Source: an uncultured Bacteroides sp.
GTDB lineage: Bacteria > Bacteroidota > Bacteroidia > Bacteroidales > Bacteroidaceae
Direction of reading: 5' to 3'
DNA: 64,000 bases
Assembly: GCA_947074205.1 (NCBI GenBank)
Contig: CAMTOQ010000004.1
Coordinates: 1-64,000, forward strand
A program made the translations under genes and the position numbers. The notes beneath the pieces are model-generated. The model saw only the letters and a program-made list of their open reading frames with translations, made no database searches and was not told the origin of the DNA. Shown here in pieces: positions 8,660 to 18,665 of the stretch (the stretch's first letter is position 1; each line of letters begins with the position of its first letter).

Positions 8660-9535
8660 ATGAATACTTTCTTTTTAGATGCAACTGATGGTCTAAAGCT
8701 TTCAATAGCCCATTTTGATTGCAATAACCCGAAGGCCATAGTTCAAATGATACATGGAGCCGCCGAACATAAAGGACGTTATTATGAGTTCGCACAGTTT
8801 TTAAATGATAACCAGTATACGGTTTTGGTTTCTGATAATCGAGGGCATGGTCTATCAGTCAACACATTGTATCCACTTGGCTACATGGACAGTTTTCAAA
8901 AGATTATTGATGATCAGTACCTAATCTCACAATACTTTCGAGCACTATATCCACAAAAGCAACTTATTCTTTTGGGCCATTCCTTAGGTTCTATTTTTGC
9001 TCGGATCTACCTAGAGAAGCATGACGACGAGATTCACAAACTTGTACTAAGTGGGACTGTACCCTATTTTCCTCCCACTACTGTTGCACTATCACTGGCA
9101 AGAACGATAACAAAAATAGAGGGGAAAGATGCCCACAGTACATTACTCCGTACATTGGCCATGAATGGCAAAGACTCAAGATGGTTAAGCAAAAGCAAAA
9201 AGAATAGAGAAAACTACTCCAAAGACCCACTTTGCGGATTCGCCTACCCTAATGAGTCAATATTAACTCTATTCGAAGCTGTAAAAGAGCTAAAAGAGAC
9301 AGCACACTTTGAATGCAAAAATCCAAGTTTACCAATTATGAGTATTTCCGGAGAGGACGACCCTGTTACAGGAGGCAAAATAGGACTAAAAGAAACTTTT
9401 AAACTCCTTCAAGAAATAGGGTATCGCGAATTCGTTAACAATGTATATATCGGAATGCGTCACGAAGTTTTGAACGAAGAGGATTGCCAGATAGTCTACA
9501 AAGATGTGCTCAATTTCATATCAAGTGATTACTAA
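8660..9535 (+). CDS. Alpha/beta hydrolase, monoacylglycerol-lipase-like
   Basis: A 291-residue serine hydrolase with no signal peptide. The nucleophile elbow is GHSLGS (Ser108), the acid is Asp234 in SGEDDP, and the base is His268 in GMRHEV. The HG motif at IHGAAEHKGRY (31-41) would form the oxyanion hole. The overall pattern (HGAAEH, DNRGHG, GHSLGS) is that of the Hydrolase_4 / lysophospholipase-monoglyceride lipase group. It likely cleaves acyl glycerol or other carboxyl esters; the substrate is unknown. It lies 30 nt after the membrane-peptide gene. Confidence 0.85.
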   Translation: MNTFFLDATDGLKLSIAHFDCNNPKAIVQMIHGAAEHKGRYYEFAQFLNDNQYTVLVSDNRGHGLSVNTLYPLGYMDSFQKIIDDQYLISQYFRALYPQKQLILLGHSLGSIFARIYLEKHDDEIHKLVLSGTVPYFPPTTVALSLARTITKIEGKDAHSTLLRTLAMNGKDSRWLSKSKKNRENYSKDPLCGFAYPNESILTLFEAVKELKETAHFECKNPSLPIMSISGEDDPVTGGKIGLKETFKLLQEIGYREFVNNVYIGMRHEVLNEEDCQIVYKDVLNFISSDY

Positions 9536-9606
9536 AAGAGCTAACTTACTAGTTATAATCTCAGTAAAAAAGGAGAGACAATAAAAGATGAATAAAAGAA
9601 AACAAT

Positions 9607-9614
9607 TATCTTTG
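9607..9614 (+). promoter_or_regulatory. Promoter -7 element for pheS
   Basis: TATCTTTG is an exact TAnnTTTG match; the predicted start gives a leader of about 38 nt before the pheS ATG. The -33 region has no TTG. Confidence 0.5.
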
Positions 9615-9655
9615 CAGCACTTTTTAAAACTGAATATTATAATAATACAATTGAT

Positions 9656-10675
9656 ATGATAGCTAAAATCAATCAGCTACTCGAACAAATCGATGCATTG
9701 AAGGCTACAAACGCTGAAGAGCTTGAAGCATTACGCATAAAATATCTAAGTAAAAAGGGTGCCATCAACGACCTTATGGCAGACTTTCGCAATGTAGCGG
9801 CAGACCAAAAAAAAGAGGTAGGTATGCGCCTCAACGAATTAAAAAACAAAGCGCAAGACAAGATCAATGCTCTAAAGGAGCAATTTGAAAGCAATGATAC
9901 ATCAGCTTGCGAATTAGATCTAACTCGTTCGGCTTACCCTATTGAGCTTGGAACTCGCCACCCGTTGACTATCGTAAGAAACGAAATCATTGATATTTTT
10001 GCTCGTCTTGGTTTTAGCATCGCCGAAGGTCCAGAGATTGAGGATGACTGGCACGTATTTTCAGCACTTAACTTTGCTGCAGATCATCCTGCCCGCGACA
10101 TGCAAGACACCTTCTTTATTGAAGCAAATCCAGATGTGGTGTTGCGTACTCACACATCCTCTGTACAAAGCCGTGTAATGGAGACTTCACAACCTCCTAT
10201 CCGCATCATCTGCCCAGGTCGCGTATACCGTAATGAAGCTATTAGCTACCGTGCACATTGCTTCTTCCATCAATTAGAAGCTCTCTATATTGATAAAGAT
10301 GTTTCTTTCACCGATTTGAAACAGGTTCTTTTATTGTTTGCGAAAGAGATGTTTGGCGCAGATACTAAAATCAGACTTCGCCCTTCGTATTTCCCATTTA
10401 CTGAACCTAGTGCAGAGATGGATATCAGCTGTAATATCTGCGGCGGTAAAGGTTGTCCATTCTGCAAACACACCGGTTGGGTAGAAATTCTAGGTTGTGG
10501 TATGGTCGATCCAAATGTGCTTGAACTAAACGGAATCGACAGCAAAACTTATAGTGGCTATGCACTCGGTATGGGTATCGAGCGTATCACTAATCTTAAA
10601 TACCAAGTAAAAGACTTGCGTATGTTCTCCGAGAACGATACACGCTTCCTCAAAGAGTTTGAGTCAGCCTACTAA
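9656..10675 (+). CDS. pheS: Phenylalanyl-tRNA synthetase alpha subunit
   Basis: Charges tRNA-Phe as part of the alpha2-beta2 enzyme. The 339-residue protein has an N-terminal coiled coil (about 1-90, rich in Lys/Glu/Leu heptads) that binds tRNA, then the class II catalytic core: motif 2 GRVYRNEAI and motif 3 GYALGMGIERI near the C-terminus. The cysteine cluster CNICGGKGCPFC is typical of bacterial PheS. pheT is not adjacent and must lie elsewhere, as is common in Bacteroidetes. A strong hairpin terminator follows. Confidence 0.97.
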   Translation: MIAKINQLLEQIDALKATNAEELEALRIKYLSKKGAINDLMADFRNVAADQKKEVGMRLNELKNKAQDKINALKEQFESNDTSACELDLTRSAYPIELGTRHPLTIVRNEIIDIFARLGFSIAEGPEIEDDWHVFSALNFAADHPARDMQDTFFIEANPDVVLRTHTSSVQSRVMETSQPPIRIICPGRVYRNEAISYRAHCFFHQLEALYIDKDVSFTDLKQVLLLFAKEMFGADTKIRLRPSYFPFTEPSAEMDISCNICGGKGCPFCKHTGWVEILGCGMVDPNVLELNGIDSKTYSGYALGMGIERITNLKYQVKDLRMFSENDTRFLKEFESAY

Positions 10676-10683
10676 TATTTAAC

Positions 10684-10740
10684 AGCCAACAGATATTTTG
10701 CAGCAACTTTTTTTAGTTGCAAAATATCTGTTGGCTTTAT
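10684..10740 (+). terminator. pheS terminator hairpin
   Basis: AGCCAACAGATATTTTGC (10684-10701) pairs with its complement ending at 10736, with an extra AGC bulge and GCAAC/GTTGC flanking a T-rich loop, and TTTAT follows. It is symmetric and ends about 15 nt before the MFS start codon. Confidence 0.75.
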
Positions 10741-10751
10741 TCTTGTACTTC

Positions 10752-11951
10752 ATGAAAGAGCGTCTGGCTACCCGCGATTATTATTTTATGCTCGCTGCCA
10801 ACTTCCTCCTTTATTTCGGCTTCTGGCTTCTCGTCCCTATCCTCCCCTTCTATCTTGCCGAAAACTACACTAACAGCAATTTACTAATAGGCTTTGTCCT
10901 GTCTTGCTATACCATAGCAGCACTTTGCATCCGTCCTTTCTCGGGCTACCTTCTCGACACTCTCCCACGCAAACCACTATACCTAATATCTTTCGGACTA
11001 TTTACATTGGTCTTTTGTGGATATATCTTAGCTGCCACCCTCGTCTTTTTCATTATACTCCGTGTAATACATGGATTATCCTTTGGAGTGGTAACCGTAA
11101 GCGGCAATACAGTAGTTATTGATATTATGCCATCCTCACGACGTGGTGAAGGTTTGGGCTATTATGGACTAACCAACAACCTTGGTATGGCAATAGGCCC
11201 CACCGTGGGGCTATTCATGCATGATGCAGGTATTGCCTACAGTCATATCTTCGCCATCAGTCTAGCAACCTGCCTATTGGGATTTTTTGCTGCAAGCTCT
11301 GTGCGTACACCCTATCGCCCACCCATGGTTAGGGAGCCTATCTCATTGGATCGTTTTGTGCTACTAAAAGGAATACCACCTGGCATTGTGTTACTTCTTT
11401 TATCCATTCCCTACGGAATGACCTCCAATTACGTTGCCATCTATGCACAACAAATTGGCATTACAGGACACACCGGATTATTCTTCACTTTAATGGCAGC
11501 AGGAATGGCAGTTTCTCGTATATTTGCAGGGAAATGGGTAGATAGTGGAAGACTAACTCAAGTCATATCAATGGGTCTATACATTGTGGTTTTCGCTTTC
11601 TTTCTATTAGCAAGTTGTTCCCTATTAAGCATAATGAATAGGTGGATTATTAATAGTCTATTTTTCGCGATAGCCTCCTTACTTGGCATAGGCTTTGGAA
11701 TGATGTTCCCAGCATTCAATACACTATTTGTCAATCTTGCGCCCAACAATATGCGAGGCACAGCTGTTTCTACTTATCTCACCTCATGGGATATTGGAAT
11801 CGGAATTGGTATGCTAAGTGGAGGTTTCTTGGCCGACATCTGCAATTTTGGAGTAGCATTTCTAGCTGGAGCACTTCTCACAGTGATCTCCACTCTCTAC
11901 TTTAAAGTAAAGGTGGCAGATTTCTACATAAAAAACAGAGTTATAAGATGA
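10752..11951 (+). CDS. Major facilitator superfamily transporter
   Basis: A 399-residue inner-membrane protein with about 12 hydrophobic helices. MFS signatures are visible: the loop 2-3 segment RPFSGYLLDTLPRKP (G-x-x-x-D-x-x-x-R/K type), GLSFGVVTVSGNTVVIDIMP around helix 5, and a repeat of the loop motif at RIFAGKWVDSGR. It resembles drug or metabolite exporters of the MFS_1 type; the substrate is unknown. The ATG at 10752 (MKERLATRDYYFML) is preferred over an upstream TTG inside the pheS terminator. Its stop overlaps the nth start (ATGA). Confidence 0.85.
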   Translation: MKERLATRDYYFMLAANFLLYFGFWLLVPILPFYLAENYTNSNLLIGFVLSCYTIAALCIRPFSGYLLDTLPRKPLYLISFGLFTLVFCGYILAATLVFFIILRVIHGLSFGVVTVSGNTVVIDIMPSSRRGEGLGYYGLTNNLGMAIGPTVGLFMHDAGIAYSHIFAISLATCLLGFFAASSVRTPYRPPMVREPISLDRFVLLKGIPPGIVLLLLSIPYGMTSNYVAIYAQQIGITGHTGLFFTLMAAGMAVSRIFAGKWVDSGRLTQVISMGLYIVVFAFFLLASCSLLSIMNRWIINSLFFAIASLLGIGFGMMFPAFNTLFVNLAPNNMRGTAVSTYLTSWDIGIGIGMLSGGFLADICNFGVAFLAGALLTVISTLYFKVKVADFYIKNRVIR

Positions 11952-12622
11952 GAAAAAAAGAACGCTATCAACAAATTATAGAATGGTTTCAGGTAAATAT
12001 GCCTGTTGCTGAAACGGAGCTACACTACTCTAATCCGTTTGAGTTACTAATTGCTGTTATTCTATCGGCACAATGCACAGACAAACGGGTAAATATGATT
12101 ACCCCCGCTCTGTTTCAGGACTTCCCCACTCCTGAAGTGTTAGCTGCCACTTCATCTGATGTAGTATTCGAATACATTCGAAGCGTATCTTACCCCAACA
12201 ACAAAGCCAAACACCTAGTGGGTATGGCTAAAATGTTAGTCGAAGACTTCAATAGCGAAGTACCCGACACATTAGACGCCCTCATCAAACTACCTGGCGT
12301 AGGGAGAAAAACTGCCAACGTCATACAATCAGTAGTCTTCAACAAAGCAGCTATGGCGGTAGACACACATGTGTTTAGAGTAAGCCACCGTATGGGATTA
12401 GTTAATAAGAAATCGACTACCCCCCTAGCAGTAGAGAAAGAACTGATTTCTCACATTCCCCAAGAGCTACTCCCTATAGCCCACCACTGGTTGATACTTC
12501 ACGGGCGATACATCTGTCAAGCACGTTCTCCCAAATGTGACAACTGTGGTTTAAAGTTGCTATGCCGAGAATACAGTTCAGGCCTCAAGCCAAAAAAAAC
12601 GGAGAATCAGCCAAAGAAATAA
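11948..12622 (+). CDS. nth: Endonuclease III
   Basis: Base-excision-repair DNA glycosylase/AP lyase that removes oxidised pyrimidines. The 224-residue protein shows the helix-hairpin-helix LPGVGRKTANV with catalytic Lys121, the catalytic Asp139 in VDTHVFRV, and the [4Fe-4S] loop Cys190-X6-Cys197-X2-Cys200-X5-Cys206. It overlaps the MFS gene by 4 nt, so the two are translationally coupled. Confidence 0.96.
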   Translation: MRKKERYQQIIEWFQVNMPVAETELHYSNPFELLIAVILSAQCTDKRVNMITPALFQDFPTPEVLAATSSDVVFEYIRSVSYPNNKAKHLVGMAKMLVEDFNSEVPDTLDALIKLPGVGRKTANVIQSVVFNKAAMAVDTHVFRVSHRMGLVNKKSTTPLAVEKELISHIPQELLPIAHHWLILHGRYICQARSPKCDNCGLKLLCREYSSGLKPKKTENQPKK

Positions 12623-12655
12623 TGTGCCAATATATCGGTAAAAAGAAATATATTG

Positions 12656-12663
12656 TAACTTTG
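12656..12663 (+). promoter_or_regulatory. Promoter -7 element for pgk
   Basis: TAACTTTG, an exact TAnnTTTG match, about 41 nt of leader before the pgk ATG. Confidence 0.5.
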
Positions 12664-12707
12664 CGACATTCAGAAAAAAGACTAACACTTTTAAACGAAT
12701 TGTAATT

Positions 12708-13964
12708 ATGACTATTGATCAATTTAATTTTGCCAACAAAAAGGCATTTGTTCGTGTAGACTTCAATGTTCCTCTAGACGGAAACTTCAACATCACCGAC
12801 GATACTCGTATGCGTGCAGCTCTTCCAACATTAAAGAAGATTTTGGCTGACGGTGGTAGCATCATTATCGGTTCACACTTAGGTCGTCCAAAAGGTGTTG
12901 ACGCTAAGTTCTCACTTAAACATATCCAACAACATTTGTCTGACCTTCTAGGTGTAGAAGTACAATTCGCTAACGACTGTATTGGTGAAGAAGCTGCCGT
13001 TAAAGCTGCTGCGCTTCAACCAGGCGAAGTTCTTCTTCTTGAAAACCTTCGTTTCTATCCTGAAGAAGAAGGTAAGCCACGTGGTTTGGCAGAAGATGCA
13101 ACAGACGAAGAAAAAGCTGCTGCTAAGAAACAAGTGAAAGAAAGCCAAAAAGAATTCACTAAAAAGTTGGCTTCTTATGCAGACTGCTATGTAAATGATG
13201 CATTTGGTACTGCTCACCGTGCACACGCTTCTACAGCACTTATTGCTTCTTACTTTGACAAAGACCACAAAATGTTTGGTTATTTGATGGAAAAAGAAGT
13301 GAAGGCTGTTGATAAGGTATTGAACGATATCCAACGTCCTTTTACTGCTATCATGGGTGGTTCTAAAGTATCTTCTAAAATCGAAATCATCGAAAACTTG
13401 CTTGCTAAGGTTGATAATCTTATCCTTACTGGTGGTATGACTTATACATTCAGCAAAGCTATCGGTGGAAAAATCGGCTCTTCAATCGTTGAAAATGATA
13501 AATTAGATTTGGCTTTGGACATCATCAAAAAAGCAAAAGAAAACAATGTAAGACTTGTTTTAGCTGTTGACGATAAAGTGGCAGACGCTTTCTCTAATGA
13601 TGCTAATACTCAAATCTGCAACGCTAACGAAATTCCTGATGGATGGCAAGGTCTTGACATCGGTCCTAAGACTATGGAGCTTTTCGCTGATGTTATCAAG
13701 AACTCAAAAACTATTCTTTGGAACGGCCCTACAGGTGTATTCGAATTTGATAACTTCTCTGCAGGTTCGCGTGCAGTGGGCGAAGCTATCGTAGAAGCTA
13801 CTAAAAACGGTGCATTCTCACTTGTTGGTGGTGGTGACTCTGTAGCTTGTGTTAACAAGTTCGGTCTTGCTGATGGTGTTTCTTACGTTTCAACAGGTGG
13901 TGGAGCATTGCTCGAAGCTATCGAAGGAAAGAAACTTCCAGGTATCGCAGCTATCGAAGATTAA
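12708..13964 (+). CDS. pgk: Phosphoglycerate kinase
   Basis: Transfers phosphate from 1,3-bisphosphoglycerate to ADP in glycolysis. The 418-residue protein carries the N-terminal PGK signature ([14 protein letters not shown], about 12-25), the substrate-binding SHLGRPKG segment and the C-terminal nucleotide-binding [13 protein letters not shown]. An insert around 127-145 (Ala/Glu/Lys-rich) falls at a variable loop. Codon use is biased to GCT, GGT and CTT, as expected of a highly expressed gene. It is flanked by its own promoter and terminator and is probably monocistronic. Confidence 0.97.
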   Translation: MTIDQFNFANKKAFVRVDFNVPLDGNFNITDDTRMRAALPTLKKILADGGSIIIGSHLGRPKGVDAKFSLKHIQQHLSDLLGVEVQFANDCIGEEAAVKAAALQPGEVLLLENLRFYPEEEGKPRGLAEDATDEEKAAAKKQVKESQKEFTKKLASYADCYVNDAFGTAHRAHASTALIASYFDKDHKMFGYLMEKEVKAVDKVLNDIQRPFTAIMGGSKVSSKIEIIENLLAKVDNLILTGGMTYTFSKAIGGKIGSSIVENDKLDLALDIIKKAKENNVRLVLAVDDKVADAFSNDANTQICNANEIPDGWQGLDIGPKTMELFADVIKNSKTILWNGPTGVFEFDNFSAGSRAVGEAIVEATKNGAFSLVGGGDSVACVNKFGLADGVSYVSTGGGALLEAIEGKKLPGIAAIED

Positions 13965-13997
13965 TCTTTGACGATTAATAGCGATCAAGATAAATTC

Positions 13998-14031
13998 AAA
14001 AGGGATATCCATTGCGATATCCCTTTTTTTA
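13998..14031 (+). terminator. pgk terminator
   Basis: AAAAGGGATATC pairs with GATATCCCTTTT across a short loop and runs straight into a T tract (14024-14031). Confidence 0.8.
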
Positions 14032-14076
14032 TTCCCTCAAATAACGATCTCAAATTTAAATCCTAGTAAACAGCCC

Positions 14077-14103
14077 TTGACAAGGAATTTGGCACTACTT
14101 TTG
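14077..14103 (+). promoter_or_regulatory. Promoter for the TPR protein gene
   Basis: TACTTTTG (14096-14103) matches the -7 box. A TTGACA lies at 14077-14082 with 16 nt between TTG and the -7 box, shorter than ideal. The predicted leader is about 31 nt. Confidence 0.45.
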
Positions 14104-14137
14104 TTGCAATTGCTTTATACAATAGAATGGACATCCT

Positions 14138-16336
14138 ATGAACGAAAAAGAGATAAACAGACAATATGACTATATAAACCAGCTGATAAAAGAGAAAAGG
14201 TTAAAAGAAGCGATAGTACAACTTGAGTCTTTTCTATATTCCAGCCCGAATTATGAGTTAAAGATGCAGCTAGAACAAATTTCTAGCTCCTATCAATATA
14301 TGCTAAACTACTTAAAAGATGGCATAAATGACCCTGATAGAACTAAGCTCTTTCATAGTTTATTGGCGCGTACAGCCGCCATTACTGACCAAATAAAACT
14401 TGTATTGCTCGATGAGACCTCTACAAAATTATATCACTCGATGCGTCGTAAGGCTGCACTCAACTCTTCGCCCTATCAACTTGGCAATATTATAGAGCAA
14501 CTAGAGGCATTTCAAGATGATCTTTCGATAGGCAGTCTTTTCTCTAAAGAGAAGAAAGAGGAGATATTGAAGTCGTACGAAGAGATGCTACGCCAACTCT
14601 TCATGAATGTTTGGGCAAATAGCTCTTGGTCTACCGAAGAGCAGACGCAAGCCCAACTCTTATTGACTTCGGAATCAATTCCAGACAATGGTAAAACACT
14701 ATTTTGCAGTGCTGTCACTCTTAGCTTGCTAGCTTGTTTCGATGCAAACAAGATGAAATGGCTCTTCGAAGCTTATAGTAGCGATAATACGCTCACTGCA
14801 CAACGTGCATTAGTGGGCTTAGTTTTGGTGACTCAAACCTATCCCGAGCGCATCCAGCTCTATCCTGAGATAAAAGCATTGGTAGAACTGACAGCTGAGA
14901 AGAAGCCATTAACAACAGACTTGACACGTATATACAAACAGATATTGATGGCCCAAGAGACAGAGAAGATTGACAAAAAAATGCGCGAAGAGATTATCCC
15001 TGAGATGATAAAAAACGCCCCTAAGATGTCAATCAACCGTTTTGAGCAAGATGATAATGACGAAGAAAGCAATGATGGTAATCCCGATTGGGAAAGTCTT
15101 ATTGACAAATCGGGTATTGGTGATAAGTTACGCGAAATGAATGACCTGCAAATGGAGGGAGCTGATGTTCAAATGAGCACCTTCTCTACACTGAAGGGGT
15201 TTTCATTTTTCCGAGAAATCCATCACTGGTTTTATCTTTTCGACCGTTTGCAACCCGATGTTCATCAGATTCTGAGCAAAGAGGATGGGGAGAACAAGAT
15301 GTTCAATATGATTCTGGAAACAGGCATCTTCTGTAATAGTGATAAGTATTCATTATTGTTTATCATGCAACAGCTTCCGGCTTCTCAACGCAATGCAGTT
15401 TTCAGTCAGCTCACCGAGCAGCAAATGGAGAGTTTCATGGACAGCCCAGAAGCAAAAAGCTTTAAAAAGCTATCGGAACAGCCACACGTAGTGAGCAATC
15501 AATACCTTCAGGATTTATATCGGTTCTTTAAATTAAGCTATTACCGTACCGATTTTACTGATCTTTTTAAGGAAGACTTCCAACTTCATAAGTTGCCATT
15601 AATCGGAGAGTATGTCAACAACGAACAGACATTAATGGATATTCTCAACTTCTTCATCAAGAAAGAGCATTGGGTAAAGGCCATAGGAATATGCGACGAT
15701 ATAATCGCTCTAAATGGTGATGAAGTGTTCGAAGGCGACTTCTACCAAAAGATGGGGTATGCTCTACAAAAAGGAGGAGATATTGACAGTGCATTAAAAG
15801 CCTACCACAAAGCTGACACTATCCGACCTGATAATCATTGGACGAACAGACATATCGCTAATTGCTACCGCATTAAACGAGATTTTGCGAATGCTATCAT
15901 TTGGTATAACAAGGTTTTGGAGACCTCGCCCGAAAACTCAAGAATCATTTACTTTTTGGGAAGCTGTTATGCCGAAACTCACCAATACGAAGAGGCATTG
16001 AAGCAGTTCTTTAAGTTAGACTATTTAGAAAACGGTTCTGAGAAAGCATCGAGAGGTATTGCTTGGTGTTCATTTGCCTTAGGCAAAAATGAACAAGCAC
16101 AAAAATATTGTCAGAAGCTCTTAGAGGGCCGTCCCAAAGCGGCAGACTTCCTAAATGCAGGACACATAGCTTGTTGCGCAAGAGCATTTGCCGAGGCTGC
16201 AGCTTATTACAACAAAGCGGCCGAAATGCTAGGAAGCAAAGATAATTTCCTTGAGATATTCTATAAAGATAAAGAGTTTCTACTAGCTCAAGGTATTACC
16301 GAGGACGAGTTGCCATTGATTGCAGATCTAGTATAA
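14138..16336 (+). CDS. Tetratricopeptide-repeat protein of unknown function
   Basis: A 732-residue, apparently cytoplasmic protein with no signal peptide or membrane segment. The first 300 residues are helical and charged. Residues 305-320 are acidic (EQDDNDEESNDG). The C-terminal third (about 535-700) holds tandem TPR-like units, for example YQKMGYALQKGGDIDSALKAY, then IANCYRIKRDFANAIIWYNKVL and a unit starting IYFLGSCYAETHQYEEAL. It probably acts as a protein-binding scaffold; no enzymatic motif is visible. The gene has its own promoter and a perfect terminator, so it is likely monocistronic. The function is unassigned. Confidence 0.75.
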   Translation: MNEKEINRQYDYINQLIKEKRLKEAIVQLESFLYSSPNYELKMQLEQISSSYQYMLNYLKDGINDPDRTKLFHSLLARTAAITDQIKLVLLDETSTKLYHSMRRKAALNSSPYQLGNIIEQLEAFQDDLSIGSLFSKEKKEEILKSYEEMLRQLFMNVWANSSWSTEEQTQAQLLLTSESIPDNGKTLFCSAVTLSLLACFDANKMKWLFEAYSSDNTLTAQRALVGLVLVTQTYPERIQLYPEIKALVELTAEKKPLTTDLTRIYKQILMAQETEKIDKKMREEIIPEMIKNAPKMSINRFEQDDNDEESNDGNPDWESLIDKSGIGDKLREMNDLQMEGADVQMSTFSTLKGFSFFREIHHWFYLFDRLQPDVHQILSKEDGENKMFNMILETGIFCNSDKYSLLFIMQQLPASQRNAVFSQLTEQQMESFMDSPEAKSFKKLSEQPHVVSNQYLQDLYRFFKLSYYRTDFTDLFKEDFQLHKLPLIGEYVNNEQTLMDILNFFIKKEHWVKAIGICDDIIALNGDEVFEGDFYQKMGYALQKGGDIDSALKAYHKADTIRPDNHWTNRHIANCYRIKRDFANAIIWYNKVLETSPENSRIIYFLGSCYAETHQYEEALKQFFKLDYLENGSEKASRGIAWCSFALGKNEQAQKYCQKLLEGRPKAADFLNAGHIACCARAFAEAAAYYNKAAEMLGSKDNFLEIFYKDKEFLLAQGITEDELPLIADLV

Positions 16337-16380
16337 CTTAAAAGCTCCCTATGCAGTGCATGCATAGGGAGCTTTTAAGT
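16336..16380. terminator. Bidirectional terminator between TPR gene and maf
   Basis: A 20-bp perfect stem (ACTTAAAAGCTCCCTATGCA at 16336-16355 with its complement at 16361-16380) and a 5-nt loop. A/T-rich ends on both sides suit both convergent genes. The stem begins at the last base of the TPR gene stop codon. Confidence 0.85.
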
Positions 16381-16400
16381 TATTTATATATAGCATCCAA

Positions 16401-16985
16401 CTACCGTAAAGCTTTTAGCTCACCATACAGCCTCTGTATAGGCAACCCCATTACATTATAAAAAGAGCCCACTATAGACTGAACACCCACGTAGCCAATC
16501 CATTCTTGCACTCCATAAGATCCCGCTTTATCCATCGGTTTATATAGATCTACATAGTATTCTATTTCCTCATCCGAGAGTTCTGAGAAGGTAACTTCTG
16601 TAGTTGCAGTGAAATCTTTCTGCCAGTTGGTAGTTGTTAGACAAACACCCGTCATTACTAGATGCTTTGCACCCGAAAGTTTACGCAACATATTTATGGC
16701 ATCTTCATGATCAACAGGCTTACCCAGTACCTCACCATCTTTCCAAACAATAGTGTCTGCTGTAATAATCAGCTCATCATCGGCCATCACCTCACGGTAG
16801 GCATTAGCCTTGTTGACTGCAATGAAAGCAGGAATCTCTTCTTTAGAAAGAGTAGTTGGAAAAGACTCGTCGATATCGGGCAATGTTTTGATGATATATT
16901 CAATACCTAGTCCCGATAACAGTTCTTTGCGTCGTGGCGAATTTGAGGCCAACACCACTTTGTATTTCTCTAAATTGTCAAGCAT
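16401..16985 (-). CDS. maf: Maf-family nucleotide pyrophosphatase
   Basis: Hydrolyses dTTP/UTP or modified nucleotides to monophosphates (house-cleaning). The 194-residue protein has the Maf/YhdE fold: ASNSPRRKELL near the N-terminus, ADTIVWKDGEVLGKP, and the C-terminal DKAGSYGVQEW segment. It is the last gene of a five-gene minus-strand operon starting with the nitroreductase; the gap to the KdsC-like gene is 18 nt. Confidence 0.93.
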   Translation of the reverse strand: MLDNLEKYKVVLASNSPRRKELLSGLGIEYIIKTLPDIDESFPTTLSKEEIPAFIAVNKANAYREVMADDELIITADTIVWKDGEVLGKPVDHEDAINMLRKLSGAKHLVMTGVCLTTTNWQKDFTATTEVTFSELSDEEIEYYVDLYKPMDKAGSYGVQEWIGYVGVQSIVGSFYNVMGLPIQRLYGELKALR

Positions 16986-17003
16986 CTTCTAATTCTATTT
17001 TAA

Positions 17004-17525
17004 TTACCAACCAAATGCCTCGTCGGACATCCATTTGCCTTGGGCCTTCATCACCTGTTCCATCACATCACGGCCACAGCCATAGCCTCCGGAGGCATGC
17101 GATACATATCTCGCCAACTGCTTTACCTCATTGGCAGCATCACGCGGACAGCAAGGTAAACCACACTCTTGCATCACTTCCATATCTGGTATATCGTCAC
17201 CCATATAGAGTATTTCCTCATCTTTTAAACCATGCGCATCGCGAAAGGTTCGGTAGTCGTGAATCTTTATCGCTGATTTCATATAGATATCTGTCACCCC
17301 CAAAGCTGCGAAACGCTGGAACACAGCATTAGAGTTCCCGCCTGTAATGATACCTATTCGAAGTCCCTTCTTTACAGCCAACTGCATGGCATAACCATCC
17401 TTTATATTGACAGTGCGCATAGGTTCACCGGAAGGATGTAGAGAGAGAACATCTGCACTAAGGACACCATCCACATCAAACACTAGTGCCTTTATTTTTT
17501 GTAAGTCGTAATTTATTGTACTCAT
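17004..17525 (-). CDS. kdsC: HAD phosphatase, KdsC-like (Kdo-8-phosphate phosphatase)
   Basis: The 173-residue HAD enzyme has motif [12 protein letters not shown] (16-26, nucleophile aspartate in DVDG), motif II in ITGG, a lysine near KSAIKIHDY, and motif [11 protein letters not shown]. The lack of a large cap and the size match KdsC, which releases Kdo from Kdo-8-phosphate for lipopolysaccharide synthesis. YrbI-type activity is well supported by pattern. It overlaps or abuts neighbours tightly (4 nt from the DUF2520 gene). Confidence 0.85.
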   Translation of the reverse strand: MSTINYDLQKIKALVFDVDGVLSADVLSLHPSGEPMRTVNIKDGYAMQLAVKKGLRIGIITGGNSNAVFQRFAALGVTDIYMKSAIKIHDYRTFRDAHGLKDEEILYMGDDIPDMEVMQECGLPCCPRDAANEVKQLARYVSHASGGYGCGRDVMEQVMKAQGKWMSDEAFGW

Positions 17526-17529
17526 CTGA

Positions 17530-18330
17530 TTAATCGTTTTTATGGTGATTGGTGATGCTTTGACTTAATGTGGCATATAAATCTGCCACTGCAGGATCAT
17601 CTTCCAACATACGCAAGTGTTCATTCATCACTAGCAGATCATTGCGCTTGGCAGGACCTGTTTGGGCTGTATGAGGCGCAAGGGTATGAACTTTGCGTGC
17701 CGTCTCGTCGATAAGTGGCAGCATTACATCAAATGAAAGATTGCTTTTCTCGAGTAGTTCCGCCGTAAGCGCATACATATGATTGGTGAAGTTGCACGCA
17801 AAGACTGCAGCTACGTGTAATTTTTTACGCTGCTCGGAAGTGGCCAGTCGAGCCTTCTGAGATATATCCGAAGCTATCTTTAGAAGCAAATCGGTGTCCT
17901 GTTGATTATTAGCCTCGATAAAAATAGGAATCGATGCGAAATCAACATCACGCTGTTTGCTAAATGTCTGCATTGGATAGAACACGCCATATCGTGATGC
18001 GTGGCCTTGCCACAATTCCATTGGCAATGTACCTGCTGTGTGTACAAATAGAGCTTCTTTATTCTTACCTTTCACTATTTGAGGAATCAGGTTCACAAAC
18101 GCGCTATCTGTAAGCGAGATTATATAGAGTGACGCATCGGTGTTGATGGCCTCAAAATCGTTTGTAAAGCTAGCAGCTACTTTAGAGGCCAATTCCGAAG
18201 CGGCTTCTAGTGTGCGGCTATATACCTGTACAATGTTATAACCTTTCGCATAAAGGGCCCGAGCCAAATGTGTGGCTAGATTGCCTGCCCCAATAAATAC
18301 TATTCTAGAATCTTTCATTTCAGTGTTCAT
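17530..18330 (-). CDS. Rossmann-fold protein with DUF2520 domain
   Basis: A 266-residue NAD(P)-binding oxidoreductase-like protein. The N-terminal dinucleotide motif is [12 protein letters not shown]; the C-terminal half (about 130-255) is the helical DUF2520 region, with [20 protein letters not shown]. The layout resembles F420/NADPH- or ketopantoate-reductase-like enzymes, but the substrate is unknown. The ATG at 18330 forms an ATGA overlap with the upstream membrane-protein gene, which decides the start; the longer frame to 18444 would read through that gene. Confidence 0.8.
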   Translation of the reverse strand: MNTEMKDSRIVFIGAGNLATHLARALYAKGYNIVQVYSRTLEAASELASKVAASFTNDFEAINTDASLYIISLTDSAFVNLIPQIVKGKNKEALFVHTAGTLPMELWQGHASRYGVFYPMQTFSKQRDVDFASIPIFIEANNQQDTDLLLKIASDISQKARLATSEQRKKLHVAAVFACNFTNHMYALTAELLEKSNLSFDVMLPLIDETARKVHTLAPHTAQTGPAKRNDLLVMNEHLRMLEDDPAVADLYATLSQSITNHHKND

Positions 18331-18662
18331 CGAGTGGAAAGGAAGTATAAAAAACCACCACCTAAAAGAAGCGCCAAAGGTAGTAAGTAGCCCGACACAG
18401 CGCCAAGCAGTGAAACTACAAGTCCGATATTCATCATCAGCCACAGTCCCAACAGTATCAAACCGATTGATTTATCTCGCTTAAATATCAAAAAGATAAT
18501 ACTTGCATAGAGTATAAAATTATCTTTCTGCATCACCCATCCTAATCCTAAGGATTCAAAAGGCAACACTTTGTTTATCAACATCAGTGAGCCGATAAGC
18601 ATAAAAGCTAAAGCGGTGGCACGATAGGTATCTTTGTTGTTAGTCGATTTAGCAGCTACCAT
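18327..18662 (-). CDS. Small four-helix membrane protein, unknown
   Basis: 111 residues with about four hydrophobic segments (around 17-33, 47-60, 66-84, 88-108) and few charged loops. It is translationally coupled to the DUF2520 gene (4-nt overlap) and 3 nt after the nitroreductase gene. I do not recognise a characterised family. Confidence 0.7.
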   Translation of the reverse strand: MVAAKSTNNKDTYRATALAFMLIGSLMLINKVLPFESLGLGWVMQKDNFILYASIIFLIFKRDKSIGLILLGLWLMMNIGLVVSLLGAVSGYLLPLALLLGGGFLYFLSTR

Positions 18663-18665
18663 ATT

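Noticed and set aside
12948..13334. 128-codon frame antisense to pgk
   Set aside because: Phe/Ser/Cys-rich shadow of biased GAA/GCT codons in pgk.
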